This document shows, piece after piece, positions 26,450 through 38,569 of a stretch of 64,000 nt of DNA. The DNA is taken from the NCBI GenBank assembly GCA_033060915.1, contig CM065389.1, positions 11,292,501 to 11,356,500 of the forward strand, written 5' to 3'. The DNA comes from Euryodendron excelsum. Lineage: Eukaryota > Streptophyta > Magnoliopsida > Ericales > Pentaphylacaceae. The notes beneath the pieces were generated by a model, which worked only from the letters and a program-made list of their open reading frames with translations, was not told where the DNA came from and ran no database searches. How positions within the stretch are numbered: position 1 is the stretch's first letter; each line of letters begins with the position of its first letter. Made by a program: the position numbers and the translations under genes.

Positions 26450-26965
26450 AATTGAACTAACTCGAGTAATCAACATCCTCCATGGATTGGTAGAATCAGC
26501 AACCGTAAACCCACATAAATACCGAGCGGAGATCTAGAAAGCAGCACACCTCAGGGAGGTAATGCAGTTGGAAGCCCCCAAAAAAAAAGGCGAAGGTCGG
26601 CAGCAGTTCTGGGGCCATAACATTCACGAATGATGACTTGGTAGGGGTCCAACTGCCATACAATGATGCATTGATGGTAACTCTACGATTGGGGGATTGT
26701 GATGTAAAAAGGTTGCTGATTGATTAAGAAAGCTCCTCTGAAGTCATGTTTTACGACCTCTTCAAAAAGCTAAGAATGAAAGACGCCGATGTCCAGCAAT
26801 CTTTGAACCCCCTAGTCGAATTTAGCTCGGATCTAGTTTGGCCACTGGAAAAATTAGTTATCCCAGGTACTGTAGGGGGATCACTATTCAAACGGAGTTC
26901 CTGGTGGTCAATGTACCTTCACCATACAATACAATCACGGGTCGGATATGGTTACATCTCATAAA
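26450..26965 (+). pseudogene. Degenerate protease region of the Tat element
   Basis: Aspartic protease domain, residual. 'VKRLLID' is followed by a stop and 'ESSSEVMFYDLF' (about 26,706-26,763), where intact relatives have D-x-G-S-S; the catalytic loop is therefore destroyed. The downstream frame 26,746-26,964 continues the domain and then breaks. Confidence 0.7.
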
Positions 26966-27055
26966 AGCCATACCCTCATCCTATCATCAACTGATCTGTT
27001 TTCCGATTCTGGGAGGACTAGGAGACATAAGAGGGGACTAGGTAGCGGCTAAGCA

Positions 27056-28540
27056 GTGCTTCTTAACGACATGCACCACAAAGGAGTAACAGCTAAGGTG
27101 CAGATGATGAAACTTCTAGAATACACACCCATAATTGATGATGTTGGGCTGCTACCAGAAAATAAGGCCATTGAGGACTTGAAGAAGATTTACATAGATC
27201 GGCATGATGAAGAGAAGTACTTTGTTCTCGGAACCTCTCTGTCCAGATCTAAGGAGAAATCATTGATCAATCTATTGACAGAGTATATTGAAGTATTTGC
27301 CTGGATACCATATGATATGCCAGGAATTGATCTACAAATAGCTTACCACAGAATTAGCGTGGACCCACAGTGTTGACCTATGGTCCAAAAGGGGAAAAGG
27401 GCAGCTACTCAACATATGGTTGCTGTAATCAAAGAGGTGGACAGGCTCCTTGAAGCGGGAACAATACAGGAAGTCTACTACCCACGCTGGCTCTCAAACA
27501 TGGTGGTGGTGAAGAAAAAGAATGACAAGTGGAGGATTTGTGTAGACTTCACTGACTTAAATAAGGCATGCCTCGAGGACCCTTTTTCTCTTCCAAAGAT
27601 TGACCAACTTGTAGATGCAACGACTGGATTTCAGATAATAAGCTTCCTAGATGCTTACCGCGGGTACCACTGGATCCCCTTCACGAAGAAGATAAAGAAA
27701 AAATGTCTTCATCACCCCGAGGGGCATCTTTTGCTACAAAGTATTACCCTTTGGTCTGAAGAACACAGGCACTACCTGTTAGAGATTGGTCACCAAAATG
27801 TTCAAGCAATACATCGGCAGCATTGTTGAAGTGTACATCGACAACATGATGGTCAAAAGTAAGGTCAGCAGACAACACATGGCCGATCTAAGGGAAGTGT
27901 TCGACATCTTCAAAAGCTACAAGATGAGGCTTAATGCCTCTAAATATGTGTTCAAGGTAAGCTCTGAAAAGTTTCTAGGATTTTTTATTACTCACCGAGG
28001 GATTGAAGCAGATCTGAATCAAATAAGTGTAATCCAGAATATCCAGGCCCTAAAGAACATCAAGGAAGTCCAGAAGTTGATCAGGATGGCAACAACTCTC
28101 AACCGGTTCATTAGCTGATCCAAAGACAAATGCCGGGCATTCTTCCAACTTCTGAAAAAACAGGAGCAGTTCAGCTGGAGCCCTAATTGTGACCAGGCCC
28201 TTGTCGACCTAAAGAAATACTTGGCCCAACCACCACTACTTTCTACGCCATTGAAACATAAAGAACTCTATCTTTATTTGGCAGTATCTGATCATGTGGT
28301 CAGAGTCATTCTACTGCGACAGCAAGACAGACAACAGAAGCCAGTCTATTACGTTAGCAAAACTCTTTTGGGAGCAAAGAGCAGGTATCTTTCATTAGAG
28401 AAGCTAGCCTTTGCATTGGTGATGGCGTCCTAAAAGTTGGTGGACTATTTCGGGGCCCATACAATTAATGTCCTCACAGACCATCAGCTTAAGCCACTCC
28501 TCAGAAGAGTCAACTTTCAGGAAAACTAGCAAAATGGGCG
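27056..28540 (+). pseudogene. Degenerate RT and RNase H of the Tat element
   Basis: Reverse transcriptase: 'WRICVDFTDLNKAC' (about 27,531), 'DAYRGYHWIPF' (about 27,651), then the catalytic box reads YIDN instead of YIDD (about 27,834). 'KFLGFFITHRGIEA' (about 27,970) and 'LNRFIS' (about 28,099) follow. RNase H: 'LYLYLAVSDHVVRVIL' (about 28,266) to 'LTDHQLKPLL' (about 28,473). Frame breaks at 27,376, 27,829, 28,118 and 28,433. Not active. Confidence 0.85.
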
Positions 28541-28710
28541 GTGGAGCTGGGAGAGTTCGACATCAAGTTCCTACCCAGGTCTCCAGTAAAAGGTCAGGTA
28601 TTAGTAGATTTTATTGTTGAATTTTCTATTAAACTATCCTAGGAACCCAATCAGATACCCGATGGCGATCAAGCAAATGGTGGACCCTCCTTAGAGCCAT
28701 GGGAGATTAC

Positions 28711-29100
28711 TGATCATTGGAAGCTCTTTGTTGACGGAGCATCTAACGACAGGGGGCAAGATCAGGCATAGTCCTCATCATGCCAGATGGCATGGCATTA
28801 GAGCAGGCAATAAAGTTGAAGTTTGCTGCGTCAAATAATGAGTCAAAATACGAGGTTCTACTCGTCAGACTGCATTGAGTTATAGAGCTCAAAATTGCCA
28901 AGATAGCTATATATTCAGATTTTCAGTTGGTGGTTAACCAGATTATGGGGGAGTATGCGACAAAAAACGACAAGATGGCATAGTACCTGGCAAAAGCAAA
29001 AAAGCTCATCGGTAAATTCAACAAATACAAACTCCATCAGGTTAGTCGTGATAGCAACGCTCATGCCGATGCCTTAGCAACTCTGGCAGGGGCCCTAAAG
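28711..29100 (+). pseudogene. Second (archaeal-type) RNase H of the Tat element
   Basis: Starts 'WKLFVDGASND' (28,718); then 'GIVLIMPDG', 'ASNNESKYEVLLV', 'IYSDFQLVVNQIMGEY' and 'HADALATLAG' (about 29,059). This extra domain between the ordinary RNase H and integrase is characteristic of the Tat lineage. The acidic residues D (VDGAS), E (NNESKYE), D (YSD) and D (HADA) are still visible, but stops and a frame slip interrupt the region. Confidence 0.75.
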
Positions 29101-29289
29101 TTAGGATCAAAGAGAACAATTCATGTGGAAATGCTCCCTAGCCCAAGCATATTTTAGGAAGAAGCGCAAGCCTTGGCTATTGAGTAGTTAAGGTCATCTT
29201 GGATGGACCTAATCATCTCTTACCTTGACAAGGATGAGCTACCAGAAGACAAGAACGAGGCCAGAAGAATCAAGAACAAGTTACTAAAG

Positions 29290-30400
29290 TACTAGCTATC
29301 ACCTAACAAGGAGCTGTATAGAAGATCATTTACTGGCCCTCATCTTTATTATGTTTACCCCGACAAAGTGCAAGACATTCTATTTAAAATTCATGAAGGT
29401 ATCTACGAGAGTCATGTCGGTGGAAGATCTCTTGCACACCGAGCTATTTCTCAAGGCTATTAGTGGCCCTATATGTAGAAGGATGCTGCCCAGTATGTCC
29501 TGAAATGTGAAAAGTGCCAGAAATTCTCTTCGATAATCCACCAGCCTGCCGAGGACCTCACTACAATCACTAGCCTATGGTCTTTTGCACAGTGGGGGTT
29601 GGACATAGTCGGCCCACTACCCTGAGCTCTAAAAAATAAAAGATTCCTCATAGTGACAACTGACTACTTTACCAAGTGGATGGAAGCAGAACCCTTATAT
29701 ACTATCAAAGAAGTTAACGCCATGACGTTTGCATGAAGGAGCATTATTACAAAATTCAGCATATCCCGTGCATTAGTTTTAGATAACAGCACCCAGTTCG
29801 ACGGCAACATGTTCAGAAAATTCTTTAGTGGACTTGGGATCAGGAATTATTACTTAATGCTGGCCTACCCACAGTGCAATGGACAAACCGAAATATCAAA
29901 CAAGACCGTGCTAAATGGAATAAAAAAGAGGCTGGAAAAAACAAAGGGAAGATGAGTCTAAGAGCTGTCGAGTGTCTTATGGTCTTATAGAATCACTCCA
30001 AGAAAATCTATTGGAGAAACCCCTTTCTCGATGTCATATGGGGTGGAGGCAGTAATACCCTTATAAGTTGGACTTCCTACCATTAAAACTGCAACATTCG
30101 ACACCGGCTTTAATGACTAGACTTTGGCAAAGGACCTCGACCTTATTGAAGAGAAAAGAGAGGCTGCCCTACTCAAAGTTACTGGATATCATCAGTAGTT
30201 GAGCCAAGCCTACAACAATTGAGTCCAACCAAGAACTTTTGCTCCCGGTGAACTAGTGCTAGCTCGGCCCAAACTGAGAAGGCCCTTATAAAGTTGCATC
30301 CCAGGTTGACGTGGGGGCATATCGACTGGAAAGTGTCGAAAAAGGACGACAACTACCCTGATCATGGAACGCTAACAATCTCAGGAAGTTCTACCAATAG
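29290..30400 (+). pseudogene. Degenerate integrase of the Tat element
   Basis: HHCC zinc finger remnant ('IHEGIYESHVGG' at about 29,389; 'CEKCQKF' at about 29,509), then 'WGLDIVGPLP' (29,595), 'TTDYFTKWMEAEPL', 'LDNSTQFDG' and 'PQCNGQTEISNKT' (about 29,870). The D, D and E catalytic positions are recognisable. Many in-frame TAG/TGA codons (for example after 'GPLP', and in 'SQGY*WPYM*KDA') make it non-coding now. Confidence 0.8.
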
Positions 30401-30538
30401 TAGTCTTCTTATTCCCAAAGGATGCAATCTCCAGCAATAGTACTTTGTTGCATATTATCAATAAAATTGGGAGTTATTCTACAAATTTACATGTTTGATG
30501 CCATTCCAACAAGCAAGCACCAAAGCAAAACAAAAATC

Positions 30539-30843
30539 AAGTGTAAGAACTTAGTCTTGTCCAAGTTGGACAGGTCGGCTAATAAAGGCCCTAAAAACCA
30601 AGTGTAAAAATTTGGTCCTGTCTAAGTTGGGCAGATCAGCCAATAAAGGCCCTAAAAACCAAGTGTAAAAATTTGGTCCTGTCCAAGTTGGGCAGGTCGG
30701 CCAATGAAGGGTCCAAAAACCAAGTATAAAAACTTGGTCCTATCTAAGTTGGGCAGGTCGGCCAATAAAGGCCATAAAAACTAAGTGTAAGAAGCTTGGT
30801 CCTATCCAACTTGGATGTGTCAGCTAACAAAAGCTACAAATAT
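30539..30843 (+). repeat. 61-bp tandem repeat, five copies
   Basis: The landmark aagtgtaa/aagtataa recurs at 30,539, 30,600, 30,661, 30,722 and 30,783, an exact 61-bp period. Units also share 'ttggtcctgtc(c/t)aagttgggcag' and 'aataaaggcc'. The array lies after integrase in the 3' untranslated part of the element, where Tat-lineage elements are known to carry variable tandem repeats. Confidence 0.95.
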
Positions 30844-31133
30844 CAAAGATTGTTGAGCAAATAAAAACTAAAAAAAACCCTTGGTTCTACCTAAATATGG
30901 TAGGTAGGCAAAAGAATGGCCAAAACTCACTCAACTTGGTAAAAAATTAAACACTGATTCGGGTAAAATAGTTCAGCCAAAATGACTTGGCCTAAAATTA
31001 GTTTCAGATCAAGTGTGTAGCAAAAACATCAAAAAAATTTGAACATAAAAACATGCTATGAAAAAGAAATAGGACAACCAAAAATCTCATTCCATTATAA
31101 ATAGATTACAAAGTATTTTGCCGATAGGCACAA

Positions 31134-33397
31134 TTACAACGGCGGATCGGCAACCGAAATAATTTCAACAGAAGATAAATTAGCACCAGCTTTAACAGAG
31201 GATAGCTCGACGGCAACATTGGTCGAAGCAGAGGGTTGTTCGGCAGCAACATTTAACTCGACAGGCTGGTTCATCTCGGCAAGCTTCACTTCGGCAAGGG
31301 GATTCTCCACAATAAGAGGCAAATCTCTATGAAGGCTGGTTTCAGCTAGCTTGACCCTATAGAGAGCCTTTTCTTCTTCTTCTTCTTTTTCGCCTTTATC
31401 AGCCTCTACGTCAGACCTCAGATCAGCTTCAGCATGAACTGGTATCTCCATTTAGAAAGGAGAAGATTTATTTAAAGCTTGTTTCCTCAAGGTTGCTTTC
31501 CAGCCTTCTCGAAAGAGTTGCTCGTAGATTTGCTTCACTTGAGCTTCATAAATGTCTCCAACATTCTCGTAACCCTTTATATATTAGGTCTCTGATTCTG
31601 CCTTCGACTTCTCCAGATTCATTATGGCTTTAGCCAAGCTTGCCTTTACTTCAGATTCTAACTTCTTAGCTTCAGCAACTCGAACCTTCAAAGCTTTGTT
31701 CTCCGCCTTCATTGCTTGGAAGTCCTCTCCTTTTGCTTAAGGCGGTCTTGGGTTTCAGCAAGGGCAGCCTTAGTACTTTGCAGCGTCATCCTCAAATTTC
31801 GAGCCTCCGAATCTTGTACGTGGAAGTAATTTTTAAGCTCGCCATATTTCTGTATTAGGTTTCTGTGCCGATCTCGTAAGCTGCAGTAACACTACATGGC
31901 TTCCAAGCCCTGAATGGTACCCTGGCCAGAAACAAGGCAATTCACTGCATCAATAAAAAGTCGAGCAAAAAATCAACCAAAATAACAGAATGGGAAGATG
32001 ACTTACCATCATCGAGGCATGAGCTACCCCCTTGAAGATATCTTCAGTGGACGTATCACTCAACTCTTTGATATCTCCAGGCGACACAACAGCCTGAAAA
32101 ACCCTGATAGCAACATCGGGTTTAAAAAGAATTGAGTCTTCGGAAGTCATGGCGTGATCAGTAACTCGTGGCCAAATCATAAATTCCTCGGCCTCCTTTT
32201 CCTTTACCTTACCGCTGTCCTCTTCCTTAGGACATGCCGACCTCTCCGAAGCGTCATCAGCCTCAACAGCCTTCACCAGCCTCCTTCTCCTTGTCACTTC
32301 TGAGGGCACCATTGGCTTTATCAAATCTATCACTGGGGCCGTGATGACTCGCGACGGCGTGGACGTGGAAGCAGCAACTGCAACAGCACCAGCGTCCATA
32401 GATGCACTCACTCCATTCCCCTTCCTCTTCTTGGTAGTGTTTTTCTTAAAGAGGGTCGCCAGATTGCGAGGCTATGGATGCTCTATAACACTTTCAGCAG
32501 CAAACAATTGAAGCGGGGCAGATAAGAAGTCTCCAAGCTGGTGCAGGCCGCCTTCTACCTTTTGAACGGCAATCACATCCTCCAGAACTCCGACCACAGC
32601 TGAGAAGGACTGATACTGAATTGGGTATCCAAGCAGTATGTGTGCAACCCGGCTAATTCCTCTCAAATCGCCCTCGCCCTTGTATACCCAAACTTGGTCG
32701 AGAGCAGCGATGTCCACACCAACTTGTTCAAGCTCTTTGTCTTTGCTACCGAAGTTAGCTTCAAGGACAAAAACACAATGTTAGAAATTTGTAACGACAA
32801 GTGAAAGCAGAGATAAAAGAAAAACTTGTTAGAGAATGTGGGGATCCACCTATTTTCTTCGGAACCCTAAGGCATCGCATTGCTGGGAGAACCTCCTCTG
32901 TGATGTCCCCGAATTCCCATAGCCCGCTTATTCTTACAATCACATCATCAATCCCCTTTCCCTGAACTAGGGAGGAACTAGACTAATTCCCTTGACGCAC
33001 CCCTAACACGGAAGTGATACCTCCTTCGATCTAACCTAGTCCCATTTAACTCTACATCCGTGTAGTAGTAATCGAACTCATAAAGGCCCAGGTTTTGGTT
33101 CAGACACTTATTCAGTTCGGCTATCCCCATAACTATCCTATACCCATTAGACTGAAGTTAGATAGGGGCGATTCCGTAGTGGTTTAAGACAGCAGTAAGG
33201 AAAGGGTGAACCAGGAACCTAAGTCCTCCCTCAACAATGACGATTAAGGGAAAATGGGTCTCCTCTTCATTTTTGAACCAACCATCGTCCTTGGGCCCGA
33301 CTAACTTAATATCCACTCCTTTTGAGAAGTCGTACCTACGCTTAAAGGCCGCAACGGCGATGGGACTATCAACCATGCTCCTAAGCCTATTTGCCAT
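31134..33397 (-). pseudogene. Antisense ORF of the Tat element, with intron
   Basis: On the strand opposite to gag-pol, segments 33,397-33,158, about 33,157-32,830, 32,717-32,472, 32,411-32,007, about 31,944-31,500 and 31,451-31,134 form one degenerate gene. The N-terminal part ('LVHPFLTAVLNHYGIAPI', then 'GYRIVMGIAELNKCLN') resembles the plant 'putative gypsy-type transposon' domain (Pfam Transposase_28). Then come a basic/acidic low-complexity region, a coiled-coil-like stretch (about 31,860-31,700) and an acidic tail. A 62-bp intron is visible at 31,945-32,006 (GTAAGT donor, TGCAG acceptor on the minus strand). Such antisense extra ORFs are reported for Tat elements; their function is unknown. 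Confidence 0.7.
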
Positions 33398-33724
33398 GGA
33401 AAATAACCTAAAAGATCCTAGGGATTTTCACTTGGGGAGCAAAGAAAGAAGATCGAACAAGAGGAATTTACAGAGTTTCTTTGTAGAGGAGCAAAGTTAG
33501 AGAACATAGAGTATCACCGATCTGGCATTTCACTTGGATGGAAGGACTCATCATTTATAGAAAAACGTGAATCGATGGCAAAAAGGCATTGGGTTTTCCA
33601 ACAGTCACATCTCATTAAATGGCACTTGATGCTTGAACCGGGCGTGCACCGTCCATCGTATATCTACATTTGTTAACCAACAGCCCCAGCCCCCTTCCAA
33701 ATGACACTAGGGCTGGGGAGCAAT

Positions 33725-34225
33725 TGTGGGTCAAAATAATGAAGTCCAAAATTATTGTACCAAGCCCGTCTGGCCACATACAACCGACTTGGGCTAGGAA
33801 AGGCCTAAGTTCACCAGTACCCAAACAAAGGCCCCTATTGTGGTAAATTCAACCCAAAATCCATCAAAGACCAAGTCGGTGGAACATTTTAAAGTCCATT
33901 CCTAAAAGGATTAGGACGCTAAGCAATTATCCAAAAGTGATTAAATCCTAGGAGGAGATAGAATACAATTCTTTATAGGACTAAGGCATTTCAAGCACTA
34001 TAAATATCACATACCATTAAGGTGTAAGGTACGTTTACTTGAATTCTAGCTTTTAAATATTTTTATTTGATTCATTGTGGTTAAGTTTGCTAACTTAATC
34101 ATCGGAGTACTTTCGGCCCAAAGAGAGTCGAGACATTCTTATCATCTTCTTCTTTTATAAATTGCTCGTGCTCATCAATTCGTTTCTGAGAGTTCAACCG
34201 GACCTTCCTAAATATCCCACTTACA
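33725..34225 (+). repeat. 3' LTR of the Tat element
   Basis: Starts tgtgggtcaaaataatgaag and ends cttaca; about 501 bp, collinear with the 5' LTR, with frequent transitions. Preceded by a purine-rich stretch 'agggctggggagcaa' (about 33,709-33,723), the likely polypurine tract. Confidence 0.9.
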
Positions 34226-34244
34226 GAACTTATTGTGGCAAACC

Positions 34245-34629
34245 TAGGAGTGGTCATGGGCTCGTAACCCCGATAGGTCCACTCAAGTTTGTCCATAAAT
34301 AGATTTGAAAATTTTTTTTAGACCCGATTTGTTTAATGTGCAGGTTTGGAAATTATTTTTGAAGCCCAGCCCGATTCGGCCTGAAATATATATAAAATAA
34401 TATATATATTTTATATTTTAATATTAAAGATATGTATATGTAATTAAATTTTATGTTCTTCAATATTATTTATAGAGAAGAAAATTATATATTAAATAAA
34501 TTTTTGTTAAATAGGCAGCTTGAATGGGCTTAAAAATATAATTTTTTTAATGGCAAATTTAAGATTTAATTGAGACCTGATAAAAAAATGTTGCGTGGAT
34601 CTGGCCCGCCCGTCCGACGTCAACCCCTA
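34245..34629. mobile_element. hAT-type MITE, perfect 8-bp TSD
   Basis: TSD ggcaaacc at 34,237-34,244 and 34,630-34,637. The left end taggagtgg and the reverse complement of the right end taggggttg match at 7 of 9 positions, the TAGGGGTG-type terminus of hAT elements. The 385-bp interior is AT-rich with 'cccgattcggcc'-like phrases near both ends and no ORF. It inserted 12 bp beyond the Tat TSD. Confidence 0.85.
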
Positions 34630-34637
34630 GGCAAACC

Positions 34638-37600
34638 TGCCATGTAACGGGAAAACCTCCTGCAATACAATAGTACTCAAATTTAGTAACACTTTGCCCC
34701 GAATTCACATTCGTCTAAGTAACCCAACGGAAAGATGATTGCCTGATATAGCATACGCTATACATATTCGATCCCCAAGAGTCAAATCTTCTGTTGGTGG
34801 AAATAATTTCTACGAAGTTGCCATGAGAAGACGAAACTTTTTTAACCGTGATGTCAAATGTGAAGGCGTTTGGCTTTGTTTTGAAAAATTGTACATATAT
34901 TTTTTGCTACTAGTATTTTGTTCTTGAAAACATGAAAAAGGGAAAATGACAGACAAAAAAAATAAAAAATACTTGTTTGATAAACTTTTCCAAAACTTTT
35001 GTGGATTTTTTTTAAAAACACCTCAGTTTTAAAAAATGGTTTCAAATTATTTTTTGAATTTTGAAAACTTTCATATGAGAAGTATAGTATATATTTTCGA
35101 AGTTCCTATTGTTTGTTTTTTGGTGAAAACATGATAATGAGAACAAAAAAGTAAAAAAAAAAAACAAAAAAATAAAACAAACCAGCATCCTTTAGCTCTA
35201 CTTTCTTGGCTCTGAACAAATCACATTGGTCCAAAGCAACTTTGGAGCTATCCTCATTGATTGTTAGCTATACAAATTGAATTATTGAAGTGTACGTAAT
35301 GTCCACATAACCAACTGGCTCAATACCCCACCGTAGTTTCAAAGCGAAACTTTGATTAATGCAAATTTGCTATAATTAGTTACAACATTATTTGGCTAGG
35401 CAATCCGAAATTGTGAAAGTTCAACATCCATTCACGTTTTTTTTTTTTTTTGAGATCAAGACAATGGACATCTGAAAAAACTGTAAAATGAATTTGCGTT
35501 GTTCATATTGCATGGTACCAATGTTGAATTTTTATGAATCAATTGTTTAATGTTGGCAATTTCACTGAATTTTTCCTAAAATTTTGGCTAACATAAAAAG
35601 AACTATAGAATCTCATATAATTACCAAATGTTAGGGGGAAACATTCCAATGACCAGATTTTCCACATTATTTCTAAAGCCTGAAACAATTAAATTAACCA
35701 CAGAATTAGTTGCATATGAAAAGGAAAGTGGCAGATTACTTTTGTGCAAATTTACCTACATTTTTACTGGATCACCTAGTCTGAAACCAAACTCCCAAAA
35801 ACAGTAAACGAAAAGAAAGAATGAATGAGTAAAGGAAGGAAATATACTGAGAAGGTGACTTTTACAAGGCATTAGGTGATCCCCAAATATTAAGCAATGG
35901 TATGTGCTTTTCAAAAGCTACCGAAGACGTATTGATTGTCCACTTAATAGATCCACATTTGTGGGATTATGGTGGTGCTAATAAATTCTCATTCATTTCT
36001 TTCTTTGGTTGCCGAAGTTATGTGGCAGCTGAAACCAACAAAATTGAGCTCAACCCTAACATTTTTTTTTTTGTTTTCTGGCTGATGAAATGGGTGGGAA
36101 AGAAATCAAATTCAACAGGTTTTCAATTATGCATTAGTTAAACAAAGCTCAGAATTTGATTTTGAAAAATTCGCATAATTCCTAGAACCATATATTTTCA
36201 GTGTCCATAGTTTATTTGAATTTTTTTTTTAATTTTGGGTAATTTTCTTAATTCCTTGTTAATTAGTGTCCCAATAGATTTAGGGTGTTGGGGCTTTACA
36301 TATTGTTGTAATGGCAATACTAAAACCGAGTTTTGATAAATATTGATAGTACAACAAGTGTTGTTTAAGAATGAAAAAGTCAGTGGTTGCCTATGATTAT
36401 AGTATTTTCGCATATGAAATCACGAGTTTGTGAAAAGCATGCAATCTGTAATTTTCCATCACTGCAAGCTTTGTCAATTACTAAACTTGTTTGTAAGTAG
36501 GTAAAAGTTTGAGTAAATTGGATGGCAGGTTGTAACAACGAAAGGAATTTAAACGCGAAGACAACAAACAAGAAGGATTAAGGTTGATCAGATAGCTCAA
36601 CACGAAATCTGATGTAGGGAAGGAGAGGTTTTAATTATAGAAACAAGATTTGTATGCAGCTTGAAAGCGACAGTGAGACCAGTTCTAATATTTCCCCAAA
36701 GAAGAAAAACCTTTCTTGAATGCGAAGTCTTCGGTTTGAATGTCTTTCTCATATACACGCCATGCGTCTTTTAAATGATGTGCGAGAAATTCTTATCAGA
36801 TTTAGAGGGGTGAATAGTTCTTACAGCCAATTTCAAGTGATTCTTAAATTTAGTGCATATGCATAAACCCTAATCGCACATCAAATAATCAAATCACAAG
36901 CAACCAATTAAGACAATATTTTACCTAGAAAACCCTACCCAAAAAAAAAAAAAAAAGGGACATGTCCTGCCAAATCCATCACTATAATAAGAAAACAAAA
37001 ACAATAACTCATTTACAAGTCTAACCCAATTCAAATCCTTGAACTCGACCAATTTCAGGATCCGTTTTTTAGTGCTTGATTACTGTACTGAATCCATGAT
37101 GCCACCGCCAACAATCGTCTTGAAATCCCACAACGTTGTATTGAATCCATATATTATCGTCAAAAACATAAATGCTTAGGTGAAATAAAGTTTCAAATCG
37201 CTACAAATCTCGAGTGAGGGTGCAGGGAGGTACACTCCCTGGATTTCACTCAAACAATTCCAGTGAGGATAGAGCGAGTTACACTGCATATCGTCTACAA
37301 CTACCTCACTCGAACCAAGATCGAGCGGCTTTAGCCTTTCTCAAGCCAACTCCATTTGGTAATATGTGGAAGCGGATAGATATCCAAATCATAAACTAAA
37401 GTATTGCAATATGCAGGCTAATGCCATCGAAACTTGGATTTGGGCGATTAAAATGAAGTGGAATTTGGAAAGAAAATTCAAGTCTGCAGGCAATGCATTC
37501 CAAATCCGATGTGATTGGGTTCATAGCTTGGCTTTGCTGTCAAATATACTTGCTGGAACTATTTGGAGTAATGGTTTCTCCAAAATCTGGTAAGTAGAAG

Positions 37601-38454
37601 ACCGTGGGGGTTGAATTGTAAAACCAAAAAAAACAAAAAAAAATGACCTCTTTCAGCTGTCAAATAGTATGCTTTGATAATAGTTTGCAAAACACAATTT
37701 TCTTGGCGATAAGTGAGATGATTTGTAATTGCTTTTGTCATAAACCAAATTGTATGGCTCCATATGAAGAGATAAGGTTTAACTAAAAGTGAACTCCAGC
37801 GTATGACATCACGATCACGCTCTGATGCTCTCGAAACTCAATATTTTCAGTTCAATGCATAAAACTGAAACTTCTTTTTATCAAAATTCAAAATTAATAG
37901 TTTACAAATTGCTATATAAAGAGATATGGTTTAACTAAAAGTGAACTCCAATGTATGACATCAAGATCACGCTCTGATGCTCTCGAAACTCAAGATTTTC
38001 AGTTCAATGCATAAAGTTGAAACTTCTTTTATCAAAATTGAAAATTAATAGCTTAGAAATTGCCACATCATTACCAGTTTGAAGCCCTTAATATAGCAAT
38101 AATAGATCTTAATCAGTGTTGGGTTTAATACAAAATTTATGAAAGAAAATAGCATTTTCCTTTTACAAAATTTAACATCAGTTATTAATGTATTTGAGTT
38201 GTTTTCTTATATTCATTAATTCAAAAGAAAACAGTCAGCACATTATCCAAAAAAAAAAAAAAAACATTTCACAGAGAAAGAGTCGTACAACACTGGTTAA
38301 ATTTTTACTAGACTGTATACGTTGTTTGTCAAGCTTTAATGTACGTTCTGTGTGACTAGGACCAAATTTTCTTAGCAACAGCGACTTCAATCTTAGCGAT
38401 AAGCATTAGAACCCCTACCCACACTTTAATTTCTTTCCTCTCTGCCTATGGCTC
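34638..38454. other. Intergenic upstream of laccase 2
   Basis: No gene recognised. 34,860-35,190 is a possible MITE (left 'gcgtttggctttgttttg', right '...aaaacaaaccagc', weak). Poly-A tracts lie at about 36,940-36,957 and 38,250-38,265. The frames 37,214-37,399 and 37,366-37,593 have more balanced codons than the surroundings but no recognised homology. The tandem duplication at 37,769-38,066 is listed separately. Confidence 0.5.
37769..38066 (+). repeat. 152-bp tandem duplication upstream of laccase 2
   Basis: Copies start at 37,769 (gagataaggtttaactaaaa) and 37,921 (gagatatggtttaactaaaa). Both contain 'atgacatcacgatcacgctc'/'atgacatcaagatcacgctc' and 'atgctctcgaaactca'. About 92% identity by eye, so younger than most repeats here. 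It ends about 500 bp before the laccase 2 start codon and could lie in the distal promoter. Confidence 0.9.
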
Positions 38455-38460
38455 TATAAA
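38455..38460 (+). promoter_or_regulatory. TATA box of laccase 2
   Basis: TATAAA, 110 bp before the ATG at 38,570. A C-rich 'acccctacccacac' lies about 40 bp upstream and is loosely AC-element-like, but does not fit the ACCWAMC consensus exactly. Confidence 0.6.
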
Positions 38461-38569
38461 TTCCCTAGCATCATATTCCTCAAAGAGCATTAAGAAGTTA
38501 TACTAGAAGAAAGGAGGGTTTTCTCTACTGAGGAGGGTTTTCACTACTGCTAAAAAACAAAAACAAAAA

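Larger units (their letters stand above)
24268..34225 (+). mobile_element. Complete degenerate Tat-lineage Ty3/gypsy element
   Basis: About 10 kb in the order 5' LTR, PBS, gag, protease, RT, RNase H, a second (archaeal-type) RNase H, integrase, 61-bp tandem repeats, antisense ORF, polypurine stretch, 3' LTR. The second RNase H and the antisense ORF are hallmarks of the plant Tat group. Flanks: gaaca before the 5' LTR (24,263-24,267) and gaact after the 3' LTR (34,226-34,230), a TSD with one mismatch. Numerous stops and frameshifts in every domain, and about 85% LTR identity by eye, show an old, dead copy. Confidence 0.9.

Noticed and set aside
30539..30843. CRISPR-like array
   Set aside because: Head-to-tail 61-bp tandem units without unique spacers, inside a plant retrotransposon.
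37850..38000. tRNA-Met primer site (TGGTATCAGAGC-like) in 'gctctgatgctctc'
   Set aside because: The match breaks after 'gctctgat', and the motif is part of a local tandem duplication with no viral context.
6900..38400. Additional laccase fragments between the two genes
   Set aside because: I looked for WWHAH, HPMHLHG and HCH-type blocks in the intervening DNA on both strands and saw none.
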